Shown: positions 14,661 to 21,364 of the stretch, piece by piece
How the letters are laid out: the number at the start of each line of letters is the position of its first letter
Numbering within the stretch: the first letter of the stretch is position 1
Translations under genes and position numbers: made by a program
Notes under the pieces: generated by a model
What the model was told of the DNA's origin: nothing
Seen by the model: only the letters and a program-made list of their open reading frames with translations
The model's database searches: none
Source: Sphingomonas sp.
GTDB lineage: Bacteria > Pseudomonadota > Alphaproteobacteria > Sphingomonadales > Sphingomonadaceae
DNA length: 21,364 bases
Reading direction: 5' to 3'
Assembly: GCA_021154945.1 (NCBI GenBank)
Contig: JAJNQF010000029.1
Span: 1 to 21,364 of the forward strand

Positions 14661-15845
14661 ATGACCACCCGCCCCACCGACGTCGTCATCACCGCTGCCA
14701 AGCGCACCCCCGTCGGCAGCTTTCTCGGCGCATTCGCCACCACGCCGGCGCACGAGCTCGGCCGCATTGCGATCGAAGCCGCGCTCGCCCAGGCAGGCGT
14801 CGTGGGCGAAGACGTCTCCGAAGTGATCCTCGGCCAGGTCCTCACCGCCGCGCAAGGCCAGAACCCCGCGCGCCAGGCGTCGATGGCGGCCGGCGTACCG
14901 AAGGAAATCCCGGCCTGGGGCGTCAACCAGGTCTGCGGCTCCGGCCTACGTGCGGTCGCACTCGCAGCCCAGGCGATCCAGACCGGCGACGCGACCATCG
15001 TCGTCGCCGGCGGCCAGGAATCGATGTCGCTCTCCGCACACGCGCAGTCGATCCGCGGCGGCCAGAAGATGGGCAATCTCAGCCTCGTCGACACGATGGT
15101 CAGCGACGGCCTGACTGACGTCTTCAACGGCTATCACATGGGCATCACCGCCGAGAATCTCGCCGAGCAATACCAGGTCACGCGCGGCGAACAGGACGCC
15201 TTCTCGGTCGCCTCGCAGAACAAGGCCGAGGCCGCGCGCGGCTCAGGGCGCTTCAAGGACGAGATCGCACCCGTCACGATCAAGGGTCGCAAGGGCGACA
15301 CCGTCGTCGCCGACGACGAATACATCCGCGCCGGTGCAACGATCGAAAGCGTCTCGGGCGTGAAGCCGGCGTTCAAGAAGGACGGCACGGTCACCGCGGC
15401 GAACGCGAGCGGCCTCAACGACGGGGCCGCCGCGCTCGTCATGATGCGCCGGGACGAAGCCGAACGCCGCGGCTCGCCGATCCTCGCGACGATCAGGAGC
15501 TGGGCCTCGGCCGGCGTCGACCCGTCGGTGATGGGCATCGGCCCCGTCCCCGCCACCAAGCGCGCGCTGGAGAAGGCCGGCTGGACGCTCGCCGATCTCG
15601 ACCTGATCGAAGCCAACGAAGCCTTCGCCGCGCAGGCGCTGTCGGTCGGCAAGGAACTCGGCTGGGACGCGAGCAAGGTCAACGTCAACGGCGGCGCGAT
15701 CGCGATCGGTCACCCGATCGGCGCGAGCGGCGCGCGCGTCCTGACGACGCTCATCTACGAGATGCAGAAGCGCGACGCGAAGAAGGGACTGGCGACGCTG
15801 TGCATCGGCGGCGGCATGGGGATTGCGATGTGCATCGAGCGATAA
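14661..15845 (+). CDS. phaA: Acetyl-CoA C-acetyltransferase (beta-ketothiolase)
   Basis: A 394-aa biosynthetic-type thiolase that condenses two acetyl-CoA to acetoacetyl-CoA, the first step of PHB synthesis, and can also run in reverse in fatty-acid breakdown. All active-site residues are present: the acyl-carrying Cys92 in NQVCGSGL, NEAFAAQ, His351 in GHPIGASGARV and the second Cys381 in CIGGGMG. The length is exactly that of the PhaA/AtoB family. AGAGGA lies 8-13 nt before the ATG. It follows the PhaC-like gene by 33 bp on the same strand, opposite phaR. No acetoacetyl-CoA reductase (phaB) is in the window, so the symbol phaA rests on context and on the family. Confidence 0.93.
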   Translation: MTTRPTDVVITAAKRTPVGSFLGAFATTPAHELGRIAIEAALAQAGVVGEDVSEVILGQVLTAAQGQNPARQASMAAGVPKEIPAWGVNQVCGSGLRAVALAAQAIQTGDATIVVAGGQESMSLSAHAQSIRGGQKMGNLSLVDTMVSDGLTDVFNGYHMGITAENLAEQYQVTRGEQDAFSVASQNKAEAARGSGRFKDEIAPVTIKGRKGDTVVADDEYIRAGATIESVSGVKPAFKKDGTVTAANASGLNDGAAALVMMRRDEAERRGSPILATIRSWASAGVDPSVMGIGPVPATKRALEKAGWTLADLDLIEANEAFAAQALSVGKELGWDASKVNVNGGAIAIGHPIGASGARVLTTLIYEMQKRDAKKGLATLCIGGGMGIAMCIER

Positions 15846-15851
15846 CCCATG

Positions 15852-15879
15852 TTAAGTCACGGATTATAATACATATAAT
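15852..15879 (+). promoter_or_regulatory. AT-rich candidate promoter upstream of the TonB-dependent receptor
   Basis: TTAAGT (15852-15857), 16 bp, then TATAAT (15874-15879), with a second TATAAT at 15865-15870. Such AT-rich sequence is exceptional in this GC-rich window. It would leave a leader of about 145 nt in front of the receptor. Confidence 0.35.
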
Positions 15880-15896
15880 GGCGAGCTTTCCGAATT

Positions 15897-15912
15897 GTGA
15901 CAGTTTTGTCAC
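15897..15912. promoter_or_regulatory. Perfect inverted repeat GTGACA-N4-TGTCAC upstream of the receptor
   Basis: GTGACAGTTTTGTCAC has perfectly symmetric 6-bp arms around GTTT, about 120 bp before the receptor start. It is part of the 17-bp element TTGTGACNGTTTTGTCA that recurs upstream of atpH. It is a likely operator for an unidentified regulator. The spacing does not fit CRP (TGTGA-N6-TCACA); PhoB is possible for one half-site only. Confidence 0.5.
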
Positions 15913-15977
15913 GTTGAGTAATAATTCGATACCGCGACGTGCATGGACCTGAACGCAGGCTTGCCAGTCGCCGCTAT

Positions 15978-16021
15978 TAACGGCTGTATGTTCCCCATAA
16001 CGGCAAAATTGCCGATAACGG
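15978..16021 (+). promoter_or_regulatory. Three TAACGG repeats and a CGGCAA/TTGCCG hairpin in the receptor leader
   Basis: TAACGG occurs at 15978, 15998 and 16016 (spacing 20 and 18). Between the last two lies CGGCAAAATTGCCG (16001-16014), a 6-bp inverted repeat. The third copy runs into the ribosome binding site (GGGGGA, 16020-16025). Confidence 0.4.
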
Positions 16022-16031
16022 GGGACTATAA

Positions 16032-19000
16032 TTGTCTAGAACACGGGACTTTCTATCCGCGACGATCCTGGCAACCGGCGCGGTAATGCTGCCGACGGTG
16101 GCCTTTGCGCAGACTGCGCCTTCGGCCACTGACGGCACGGTCATGGAGACGGGCACGCAAGTCGCAGCAGAAGCGGCCGCTGCGGCTGAAAACGATGCGA
16201 TCGTCGTGACCGGGTCGCGCATTGCCCGTCCGAACCTCGATTCGCCCTCGCCGATCACCTCCCTCAGCATCCAGGAGTTGACGCAGACCGGCGAAGTCTC
16301 GCTTGGCGATACGTTGAACAAGCTGCCGTCGCTGCGGGCGACGTTCAGCGGATCGAACTCGACGCGCTTCATCGGCACGGCCGGTATCAACGCACTCGAT
16401 CTGCGCGGCCTGGGTACAAACCGGACGCTCGTGCTAGTCAACGGCCGCCGTCACGTGACCTCGACTCCTGGTGAGAGCCGTGTCGATGTCAACACGATTC
16501 CGGTCGACCTGACCGAGCGCGTCGACGTCGTGACCGGCGGCAACTCGGCGGTCTATGGTTCCGATGCCGTCGCAGGCGCCGTGAACTTCGTCCTGAAGCG
16601 TGACTTTGAAGGCCTGCGTCTTCGTGGCCAGAGCGGTGTCACGTCGCGCGGCGATCGCCCTTCGTATTTCGGCAGCCTGACGGGCGGCAAGAACTTCGGG
16701 GAAGGTCGCGGCAACATTGCCGCATCGGTCGAATACAGTGAATCGGACGCGCTCTATTTCACCGATCGCAGCCGCTATAGCACGACCGGCCGTCGCCAGT
16801 TCAACCTGACCGAGAACGTATTGAACGAGCCGGGTATCGGCAACGGCGTTCCCGATACGACCTTCCTGACCAACGTCCGCAACATCGCCATTTCGGAAGG
16901 CGGCGCTATCACGTCGGCATGCCCGGCCGCTGTGGCCGGCAACGCTGCCGTCGCTGCCCGCCGTGCCTTCAACTGCACCGGCGAGAACAGCAACACGGGC
17001 GCCCCGCTGGGTCGCGTGTTCGTGTTCGACAATTCGGGCAACCTCGTGCCGAACAACGTCGTAAAGGACTTCCGTCCGTTCGGTTCGGGCAATGCGATCG
17101 GTGGCCTCGGGTCCTCGCAGCGCCTGACCGGCCAGTTGCAGCCGGGCATCAAGCGCTATTCGGCAAACCTCCTGGCGCATTACGACGTCTCGGACGCGTT
17201 CCGTCCGTTCGTCGAGGCAAAATATGTCCGCGTCGACGCGATTCAGGAAGGCCAGCCGACCTTCCTGCAGGGCACGCTGCCCGCGATCTACAACGTCAAC
17301 AATCCGTTCCTGAATGCCCAAGCTCGCTCGGTGCTCGCCCAGACGCTGGCACCCGGGGCGACCACGTTCCAGGCGCAGCGCATCAACGTCGACTTCGGTG
17401 CGCGTGGCGAAAACCATCGCCGCGAAACCTATCGTATCGTTGCAGGCGTCGAGGGCACATTCAACAGCGACTGGCGCTATGAGGTCGCGTTCAACTACGG
17501 TCACCTCGATACGTTCTACGCGACCCAGGGCAACGTAAACATCCAGAAATTCAGGAATTCGCAGGATGCGGTCCGCAACGCTGGTGGCAACATCGTCTGC
17601 GGCATCAACGCCGACGCGAGCACGGCCAATGACGACGCAAGCTGCGTTCCCGTCAACCTGTTCGGTCAGGGTGCACCGAGCGCCTCGGCGCTGAACTATT
17701 TCGTCGTGAACTCGACCCGCCGCCAGAAGGCCGACCAGTATGATGCGACCGCGTTCGTATCGGGCGATCTTTCGCAGCTGTTCGAACTACCGGGCGGTCC
17801 GATCGCGTTCTCGATCGGTGGCGAATATCGTCGCGAGACCTCCTATTCGGCATTCGACGACGTGACGCGGAGCGGTGCGACCTTCCTGAACGCCATTCCG
17901 ATCTTCGATCCGCCAGCGCAGGTCGTGAAGGAAGCGTACGGCGAAATCCGCATTCCGCTGCTCAAGGACGTGCCGTTCTTCCAGGAACTGACGATCGATG
18001 GTGCAGGCCGCGTTTCGGACTACAACATCGGCGCAACCGGCACGGTGTATTCGTACAACGCCGGCCTGACCTGGTCGCCAGTCCGCGACATTCGCGTTCG
18101 CGGCAGCTATGCCCGCTCGGTTCGGGCACCGACGCAGGGGGATCTGTTCTCGGCACCGAGCCAGACCTTCCTCAACGGCCTGGTCGATCCCTGCAGCCAG
18201 AACAATATTCGCAACGGCCCGAACCGTGCGGCTAACTGCGCAGCCGCAGGCGTTCCGACGACCCAGACGTTCAATGGCATCACGGAGCCGTTCACCAACG
18301 TTCCGACCTCCGGCATCAGCGGTCTGAACGGCAGCAATCCCAATCTGCGCGAGGAAACCGCAGACAGCTTTACTGGCGGTTTCATCCTGCAGCCCAGCAT
18401 GATCCCGGGCCTTACGCTGTCGGTCGACTACTACAACATCAAGATCACCAACGTGATCTTCGCGCTGGCACCACAGACGATCATCAACCAGTGCTACGAC
18501 AGCCCAAGCGGCATCAACAATCAGTATTGCGCGGCATTGACGCGTAACCCCAACGGCACCTTCGCCGGGCAGACCGGTGTCACCAATGGTGGCGCGCAGA
18601 TCTCATTCCCCGCGACCGGACAGTCGTTCCTGTCGGGTCCATTCAACTTTGCCAAGCAGAAGACATCCGGTGTCGATGCCGATCTGAGCTACAGCCATAA
18701 TGTTGGCGGTGCGAAGGTAACGTTGCGTGGTATCGTCAGCTACCTGATCAACCGCGACAACTATACGGACATCAACACCCCAAGCTTCATCGACCAGCAG
18801 AAGTTCGAAGTCGGGGATCCGGAATGGTCGGGTTCGTTCACGGCCAATGTCGACTTCGGCGTGTTCGACCTGAACTACAACTTTCGTTACGTCGGCAAGC
18901 AGACGGTCGCTGTCGAGTATGAGACGCAGAACTCGGTCCAGGGTCGCCCGGCCCGCGATCCCGATGCGTTCCCGTTCACCTTCTACCCGGACGTGACCTA

Positions 19001-19172
19001 CCACAACCTCCGCGTCGGCGCGGACGTCACGGACAAGTTCCGCTTCTATGCCGGCATGGACAACGTGTTCGATCGCCAGCCACCCTACGACATCACTGGC
19101 ACTACCGGTGCGCAGGGCATCTACGAGAATGTCGGCCGCTTCATGTACGCAGGCTTCGAAGCCAAGTTCTGA
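16032..19172 (+). CDS. TonB-dependent outer membrane receptor
   Basis: A 1046-aa outer-membrane active transporter energised by TonB-ExbBD. The signal peptide ends at AFA (24-26). A TonB box-like DAIVVTGSRI (55-64) is followed by the plug domain (SLGDTLNKLPSLRATFSGSN; VNTIPVDLTERVDVVTGGNS; YGSDAVAGAVNFVLKRDF). The C-terminal beta-barrel contains the usual RVSDYNIGATGTVYSYNAGL and VRAPTQGDLFSAP motifs and ends in Phe (GFEAKF), as outer-membrane proteins do. Cys pairs occur in several predicted loops (for example DPCSQNNIRNGPNRAANC). The start is a TTG at 16032 with GGGGGA upstream at good spacing; it gives an intact signal peptide, and the next Met would cut it off. The substrate is not evident; many sphingomonad relatives import plant-derived sugars or siderophores. 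It has its own leader signals and terminator, so it is monocistronic. Confidence 0.95.
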   Translation: MSRTRDFLSATILATGAVMLPTVAFAQTAPSATDGTVMETGTQVAAEAAAAAENDAIVVTGSRIARPNLDSPSPITSLSIQELTQTGEVSLGDTLNKLPSLRATFSGSNSTRFIGTAGINALDLRGLGTNRTLVLVNGRRHVTSTPGESRVDVNTIPVDLTERVDVVTGGNSAVYGSDAVAGAVNFVLKRDFEGLRLRGQSGVTSRGDRPSYFGSLTGGKNFGEGRGNIAASVEYSESDALYFTDRSRYSTTGRRQFNLTENVLNEPGIGNGVPDTTFLTNVRNIAISEGGAITSACPAAVAGNAAVAARRAFNCTGENSNTGAPLGRVFVFDNSGNLVPNNVVKDFRPFGSGNAIGGLGSSQRLTGQLQPGIKRYSANLLAHYDVSDAFRPFVEAKYVRVDAIQEGQPTFLQGTLPAIYNVNNPFLNAQARSVLAQTLAPGATTFQAQRINVDFGARGENHRRETYRIVAGVEGTFNSDWRYEVAFNYGHLDTFYATQGNVNIQKFRNSQDAVRNAGGNIVCGINADASTANDDASCVPVNLFGQGAPSASALNYFVVNSTRRQKADQYDATAFVSGDLSQLFELPGGPIAFSIGGEYRRETSYSAFDDVTRSGATFLNAIPIFDPPAQVVKEAYGEIRIPLLKDVPFFQELTIDGAGRVSDYNIGATGTVYSYNAGLTWSPVRDIRVRGSYARSVRAPTQGDLFSAPSQTFLNGLVDPCSQNNIRNGPNRAANCAAAGVPTTQTFNGITEPFTNVPTSGISGLNGSNPNLREETADSFTGGFILQPSMIPGLTLSVDYYNIKITNVIFALAPQTIINQCYDSPSGINNQYCAALTRNPNGTFAGQTGVTNGGAQISFPATGQSFLSGPFNFAKQKTSGVDADLSYSHNVGGAKVTLRGIVSYLINRDNYTDINTPSFIDQQKFEVGDPEWSGSFTANVDFGVFDLNYNFRYVGKQTVAVEYETQNSVQGRPARDPDAFPFTFYPDVTYHNLRVGADVTDKFRFYAGMDNVFDRQPPYDITGTTGAQGIYENVGRFMYAGFEAKF

Positions 19173-19193
19173 TCTAGCGATCTACCAACTGAC

Positions 19194-19225
19194 AAAGGCC
19201 GCTCCTCACGGGGCGGCCTTTTTTT
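19194..19225 (+). terminator. Rho-independent terminator of the TonB-dependent receptor
   Basis: AAAGGCCGCTCC (19194-19205), loop TCAC, GGGGCGGCCTTT (19210-19221), then T through 19225. The 12-bp stem has one G-U pair and a seven-T tail. Its complement has a short A tract, so it may also stop alr transcription from the other side. Confidence 0.92.
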
Positions 19226-19277
19226 ACTTGATACGATAACGATATTAGCGGCACCGTGGTGCGCCGTAGTCCTCGCG

Positions 19278-20312
19278 TCAGTTCCACATGCGCGAATAGC
19301 GGCGCCCGAGACTTGTCAGCAGTTCGTATTGCGACATCCCCGATAACGCAGCCGCTTCGGGCAAGGCGAAGTCGAGCGTGAGCCATGCTCCTTCGGAAGC
19401 CGCCGGCATCTTGGTCACGTCGATCGCCACGAGATCCATCGATACGCGGCCGATCACGGGCATCGCAATGCCACCTACCGATGCCGTTCCGCAGTTCGAA
19501 AATCCGCGGAAATAGCCGTCGGCATAGCCCAGGTTGACGATCGCCACCTCGGTGTCGGCGGGCGCGGTCCAGGTTGCGTTGTAGCCTACCGTTTGACCGG
19601 CGCTGACCTGGCGACGCTGAAGGATCTGCGCTTCGAGCGTCACCGTCGGCCGGATCGCTGCAGCCAGATCCGCGCGCGGGATGCCGCCGTAAAGCGCCAG
19701 GCCCGGGCGGGTCAGGTCGAACGCATAGCCCTTGAGCGCGATGCCGGCAGAGTTGGCTAGGCTCAGGCGTCGTGCGGATGTCGTGCCGGCCAGCGCGGCG
19801 AAGCGGTCGCGTTGCACCGCGTTCATCGGCGAGTCTTCATCGGCGCACGCCAAGTGGCTCATCAGCGTTTCGATCGCGAGGCCGTCTAGCAAGCCGCCGG
19901 CGATGTCGTCCGCCGACACGCCGAGGCGGTTCATGCCGGTGTCGACCATCACGTCGCAGGGGCCGCCGCCCGCCGCTTTCCAGCGGGCGACCTGGGGGGG
20001 CGTGTTGAGGACCGGGCGGGCGAAGCCGGCGGTGGCGGCGGACATGTCCTCCTCGCGGACGCCGTGAAGGACGGACACGGTCAGGCCCAAAGGCGCGAGT
20101 TCGGCGGCTTCCTGCCAGTTCGAGACGAAGAAATCGCGGCACCCTGCGGCAGCGAGGCGGCGGGCGACCTCGATCGCGCCGAGGCCGTAGCCGTTCGCCT
20201 TGACCGCGGCGCCGCATGCTGCGGTGCCGCTCATGCGGTCGAGCGTGCGCCAGTTCTGGACGAGGGCGTCGCCGTCTAGGCGCAGGCGGAGGGGAGCGGG
20301 AATATCGATCAC
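19278..20312 (-). CDS. alr: Alanine racemase
   Basis: A PLP enzyme that interconverts L- and D-alanine for peptidoglycan synthesis, cytoplasmic. The PLP-binding Lys38 in AVKANGYGLG, VDTGMNRLG (123-131), RPGLALYGG (202-210) and the catalytic Tyr244 in GYNATW are all present. I chose the GTG at 20312 (residues VIDIPAPLRLRLDG), giving 344 aa. The frame is open to 20402, but the extra 30 residues (Arg/Gly-rich) look like untranslated leader. No clear ribosome binding site was seen, so the start is moderately certain. It is convergent with the TonB receptor, whose terminator lies 52 bp away, and follows the ABC ATPase gene on the same strand with a gap of 107 bp, so it may share its transcript or have its own promoter. 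Confidence 0.95.
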   Translation of the reverse strand: MIDIPAPLRLRLDGDALVQNWRTLDRMSGTAACGAAVKANGYGLGAIEVARRLAAAGCRDFFVSNWQEAAELAPLGLTVSVLHGVREEDMSAATAGFARPVLNTPPQVARWKAAGGGPCDVMVDTGMNRLGVSADDIAGGLLDGLAIETLMSHLACADEDSPMNAVQRDRFAALAGTTSARRLSLANSAGIALKGYAFDLTRPGLALYGGIPRADLAAAIRPTVTLEAQILQRRQVSAGQTVGYNATWTAPADTEVAIVNLGYADGYFRGFSNCGTASVGGIAMPVIGRVSMDLVAIDVTKMPAASEGAWLTLDFALPEAAALSGMSQYELLTSLGRRYSRMWN

Positions 20313-20419
20313 CCGGCGCGGGATAGTGCCGCGGGCGCGGCGCGTCGATGATCTTTCACCCTGCCGGCCCCCCCGCCTCACCACGGCGCGGCCCCGATCC
20401 ATCGGGCGTGTCGCTCGGT

Positions 20420-21199
20420 CTAGCCGACCTTGATGCGCCCGACCGGCACTAGCAACCGGCGGCCGCCATCGTCGAGCGGCGCTACGCGGACGCCGAACAC
20501 GCGCGCGAGCGTGTCCGCGGTCATCACCTCGGCGACCGGACCGAACGCAACGATCCGACCGTCGGCGATCAGCAGCGCGTCGTCCGCCGCGCGCTGCGCC
20601 TGGACGAGATCGTGGAGCACGATCGCGACCCCTGCCCCGCCGGCTGCGTAGGCGCGCAGGCGGGCGAGCAGGTCGATCTGGTGCGAGGGGTCGAGGCTGG
20701 CGAGCGGTTCGTCGGCGAGTAGCCAGCGGGGTTCGCCGGCGAACACGCGCGCGAGCAGGACGCGGGCGCGCTCACCCCCGGAGAGTTCGCCGACCGGGCG
20801 ATCGGCGAGGTGCGTGGTTTCGGTATCGTGCATGGCGCGGTCGACGGCGGCGCGGTCTTCGGGCGACGGCGCGGCATGTGCGCCGAGGTGCGGCAGGCGG
20901 CCGAGCGCGACGACATCGCGTGCGACGATGTTCCAGTGGACCGTCGCGTCCTGCGGCAGGTAGCCGATCGCTCGGGCGCGGGCGCGCGGGTCCATCGTCG
21001 CGACGTCCTGCGTGTCGAGCCGGACGCTGCCTGCGCTACGATCGACGAGCGCGGCGGCGGCCTTGACGAGCGTGCTCTTGCCGGCGCCGTTGGGGCCGAG
21101 GATTGCGGTGACACGGCCAGGGCGCAGGTGTGCCGACACGTCGTGGAGGACGGTACGCTTGCCGAGCTTCACGCTGAGCGCGTCGACGATCAGATCCAT
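20420..21199 (-). CDS. ABC transporter ATP-binding protein (iron-siderophore/heme/B12 type)
   Basis: A 259-aa ATPase subunit of a FecE/BtuD/HmuV-like importer (type II ABC uptake system). Walker A GPNGAGKS (35-42), Q-loop YLPQD (80-84), signature LSGGERARV (139-147), Walker B WLLADEP (159-165), D-loop SLDP and the switch His196 (VLHD) are all present, so it should be active. The ATG at 21199 overlaps the end of the upstream permease gene by 10 bp, which shows an operon and translational coupling. The substrate (ferric siderophore, heme or cobalamin) cannot be decided without the binding protein, which would lie to the right of the window. Confidence 0.93.
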   Translation of the reverse strand: MDLIVDALSVKLGKRTVLHDVSAHLRPGRVTAILGPNGAGKSTLVKAAAALVDRSAGSVRLDTQDVATMDPRARARAIGYLPQDATVHWNIVARDVVALGRLPHLGAHAAPSPEDRAAVDRAMHDTETTHLADRPVGELSGGERARVLLARVFAGEPRWLLADEPLASLDPSHQIDLLARLRAYAAGGAGVAIVLHDLVQAQRAADDALLIADGRIVAFGPVAEVMTADTLARVFGVRVAPLDDGGRRLLVPVGRIKVG

Positions 21200-21364
21200 G
21201 CGCGGCCCCGTTCCTTGACCAGCAACCCGAGGAAGAACGGCGCGCCGATCAGCGCCATCGCGACGCCGAGCCGGACTTCGCCTGCGCCGGGGGCGAGGCG
21301 GACGAGGCTGTCGGCGGCGAGCACGAGCGCGGCTCCACCGAGCGCCGACGGGAGCAATAGCGCG
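21190..21364 (-). CDS. FecCD-family ABC transporter permease (C-terminal end only)
   Basis: The last 57 residues of a permease that runs off the right edge. They read ALLLPSALGGAALVLAADSL, then VRLGVAMALIGAPFFLGLL, ending RAWI before the TGA at 21192-21190. The LPSALGGAALVLAAD and GVAMALIGAPFF segments match the final helices of FecC/FecD/BtuC permeases. The stop lies 10 bp inside the ATPase gene. It pairs with the downstream ATPase; the family is clear though only the end is present. Confidence 0.88.
   Translation of the reverse strand, partial: ALLLPSALGGAALVLAADSLVRLAPGAGEVRLGVAMALIGAPFFLGLLVKERGRAWI

Noticed and set aside
15895..15912. CRP/FNR site upstream of the TonB receptor
   Set aside because: The half-sites TGTGA and TCAC are eight bases apart where CRP needs six, and FNR half-sites (TTGAT) are absent.
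15895..15915. PhoB (Pho) box on the minus strand
   Set aside because: One CTGTCAC half-site is good, but the second, 11 bp away, matches only about four of seven bases. Not excluded, but not supported enough to call.
19172..21364. TonB receptor and ABC importer as one uptake operon
   Set aside because: The receptor is on the opposite strand, ends in its own strong terminator and is separated from the ABC genes by alr; a functional link is possible but not shown.

Overview
The window looks like chromosomal, mostly core-genome DNA from a high-GC alphaproteobacterium of the order Sphingomonadales (Sphingomonas-like). Reasons are the atpH-atpA gene order, a very large TonB-dependent receptor with a DAIVVTGSRI-type TonB box, a phaR/PhaC-like/thiolase cluster, the style of the palindromic intergenic repeats (GTCATTCCCGCG..., CCCCTCCCTT...), and frequent GTG/TTG starts. 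Genus is an inference from these features, not a search result. No tRNA, rRNA, CRISPR array, transposase or phage gene was seen.

Layout. 1-1506 (minus): start of the F1 ATP synthase operon, atpH then atpA (atpA runs off the left edge). 1507-1827: ATP operon promoter region plus a dispersed palindromic repeat. 1828-2505 (+): dienelactone-hydrolase family enzyme, convergent with an SDR oxidoreductase (2677-3522, minus), with a large inverted repeat between them. 3637-4665 (+): ada, interrupted by an in-frame TAG, with a strong Shine-Dalgarno and GTG start just downstream of the stop. 4669-6228 (minus): exported HEXXH metallopeptidase with a helical repeat tail. 6327-7843 (minus): exported or membrane-tethered S1C-type serine protease broken by a one-base frameshift. 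7979-9529 (+): cpaF/tadA-type ATPase without other pilus genes. 9530-10109: 580 bp with two inverted repeats and no convincing gene. 10110-11366 and 11366-12802 (+): a double-retropepsin plus PDZ protein translationally coupled (TGATG) to a GT39-like membrane glycosyltransferase. 12816-13554 (minus): phaR followed by a 61-aa membrane protein. 13569-15845 (+): PhaC-like alpha/beta hydrolase and acetyl-CoA acetyltransferase, divergent from phaR. 16032-19172 (+): TonB-dependent receptor with an elaborate leader and a strong terminator. 19278-20312 (minus): alanine racemase. 20420-21364 (minus): ABC ATPase and the C-terminal end of its FecCD-type permease, overlapping by 10 bp.

Functional groups: energy (ATP synthase), carbon storage (regulator, polymerase-like enzyme, thiolase), envelope uptake (TonB receptor; FecCD/BtuCD-like ABC importer, not necessarily a partner of that receptor), peptidoglycan precursor (Alr), alkylation repair (Ada) and several exported proteases. 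The points most worth a second look are the two disrupted genes within about 4 kb (ada and the S1C protease), the reinitiation-ready C-terminal half of ada, a near-identical 17-bp motif upstream of both the ATP synthase operon and the TonB receptor, repeated elements in the receptor leader, and the class III-sized PhaC-like enzyme with no visible PhaE partner. I did not find a clear, wholly new multi-gene system.
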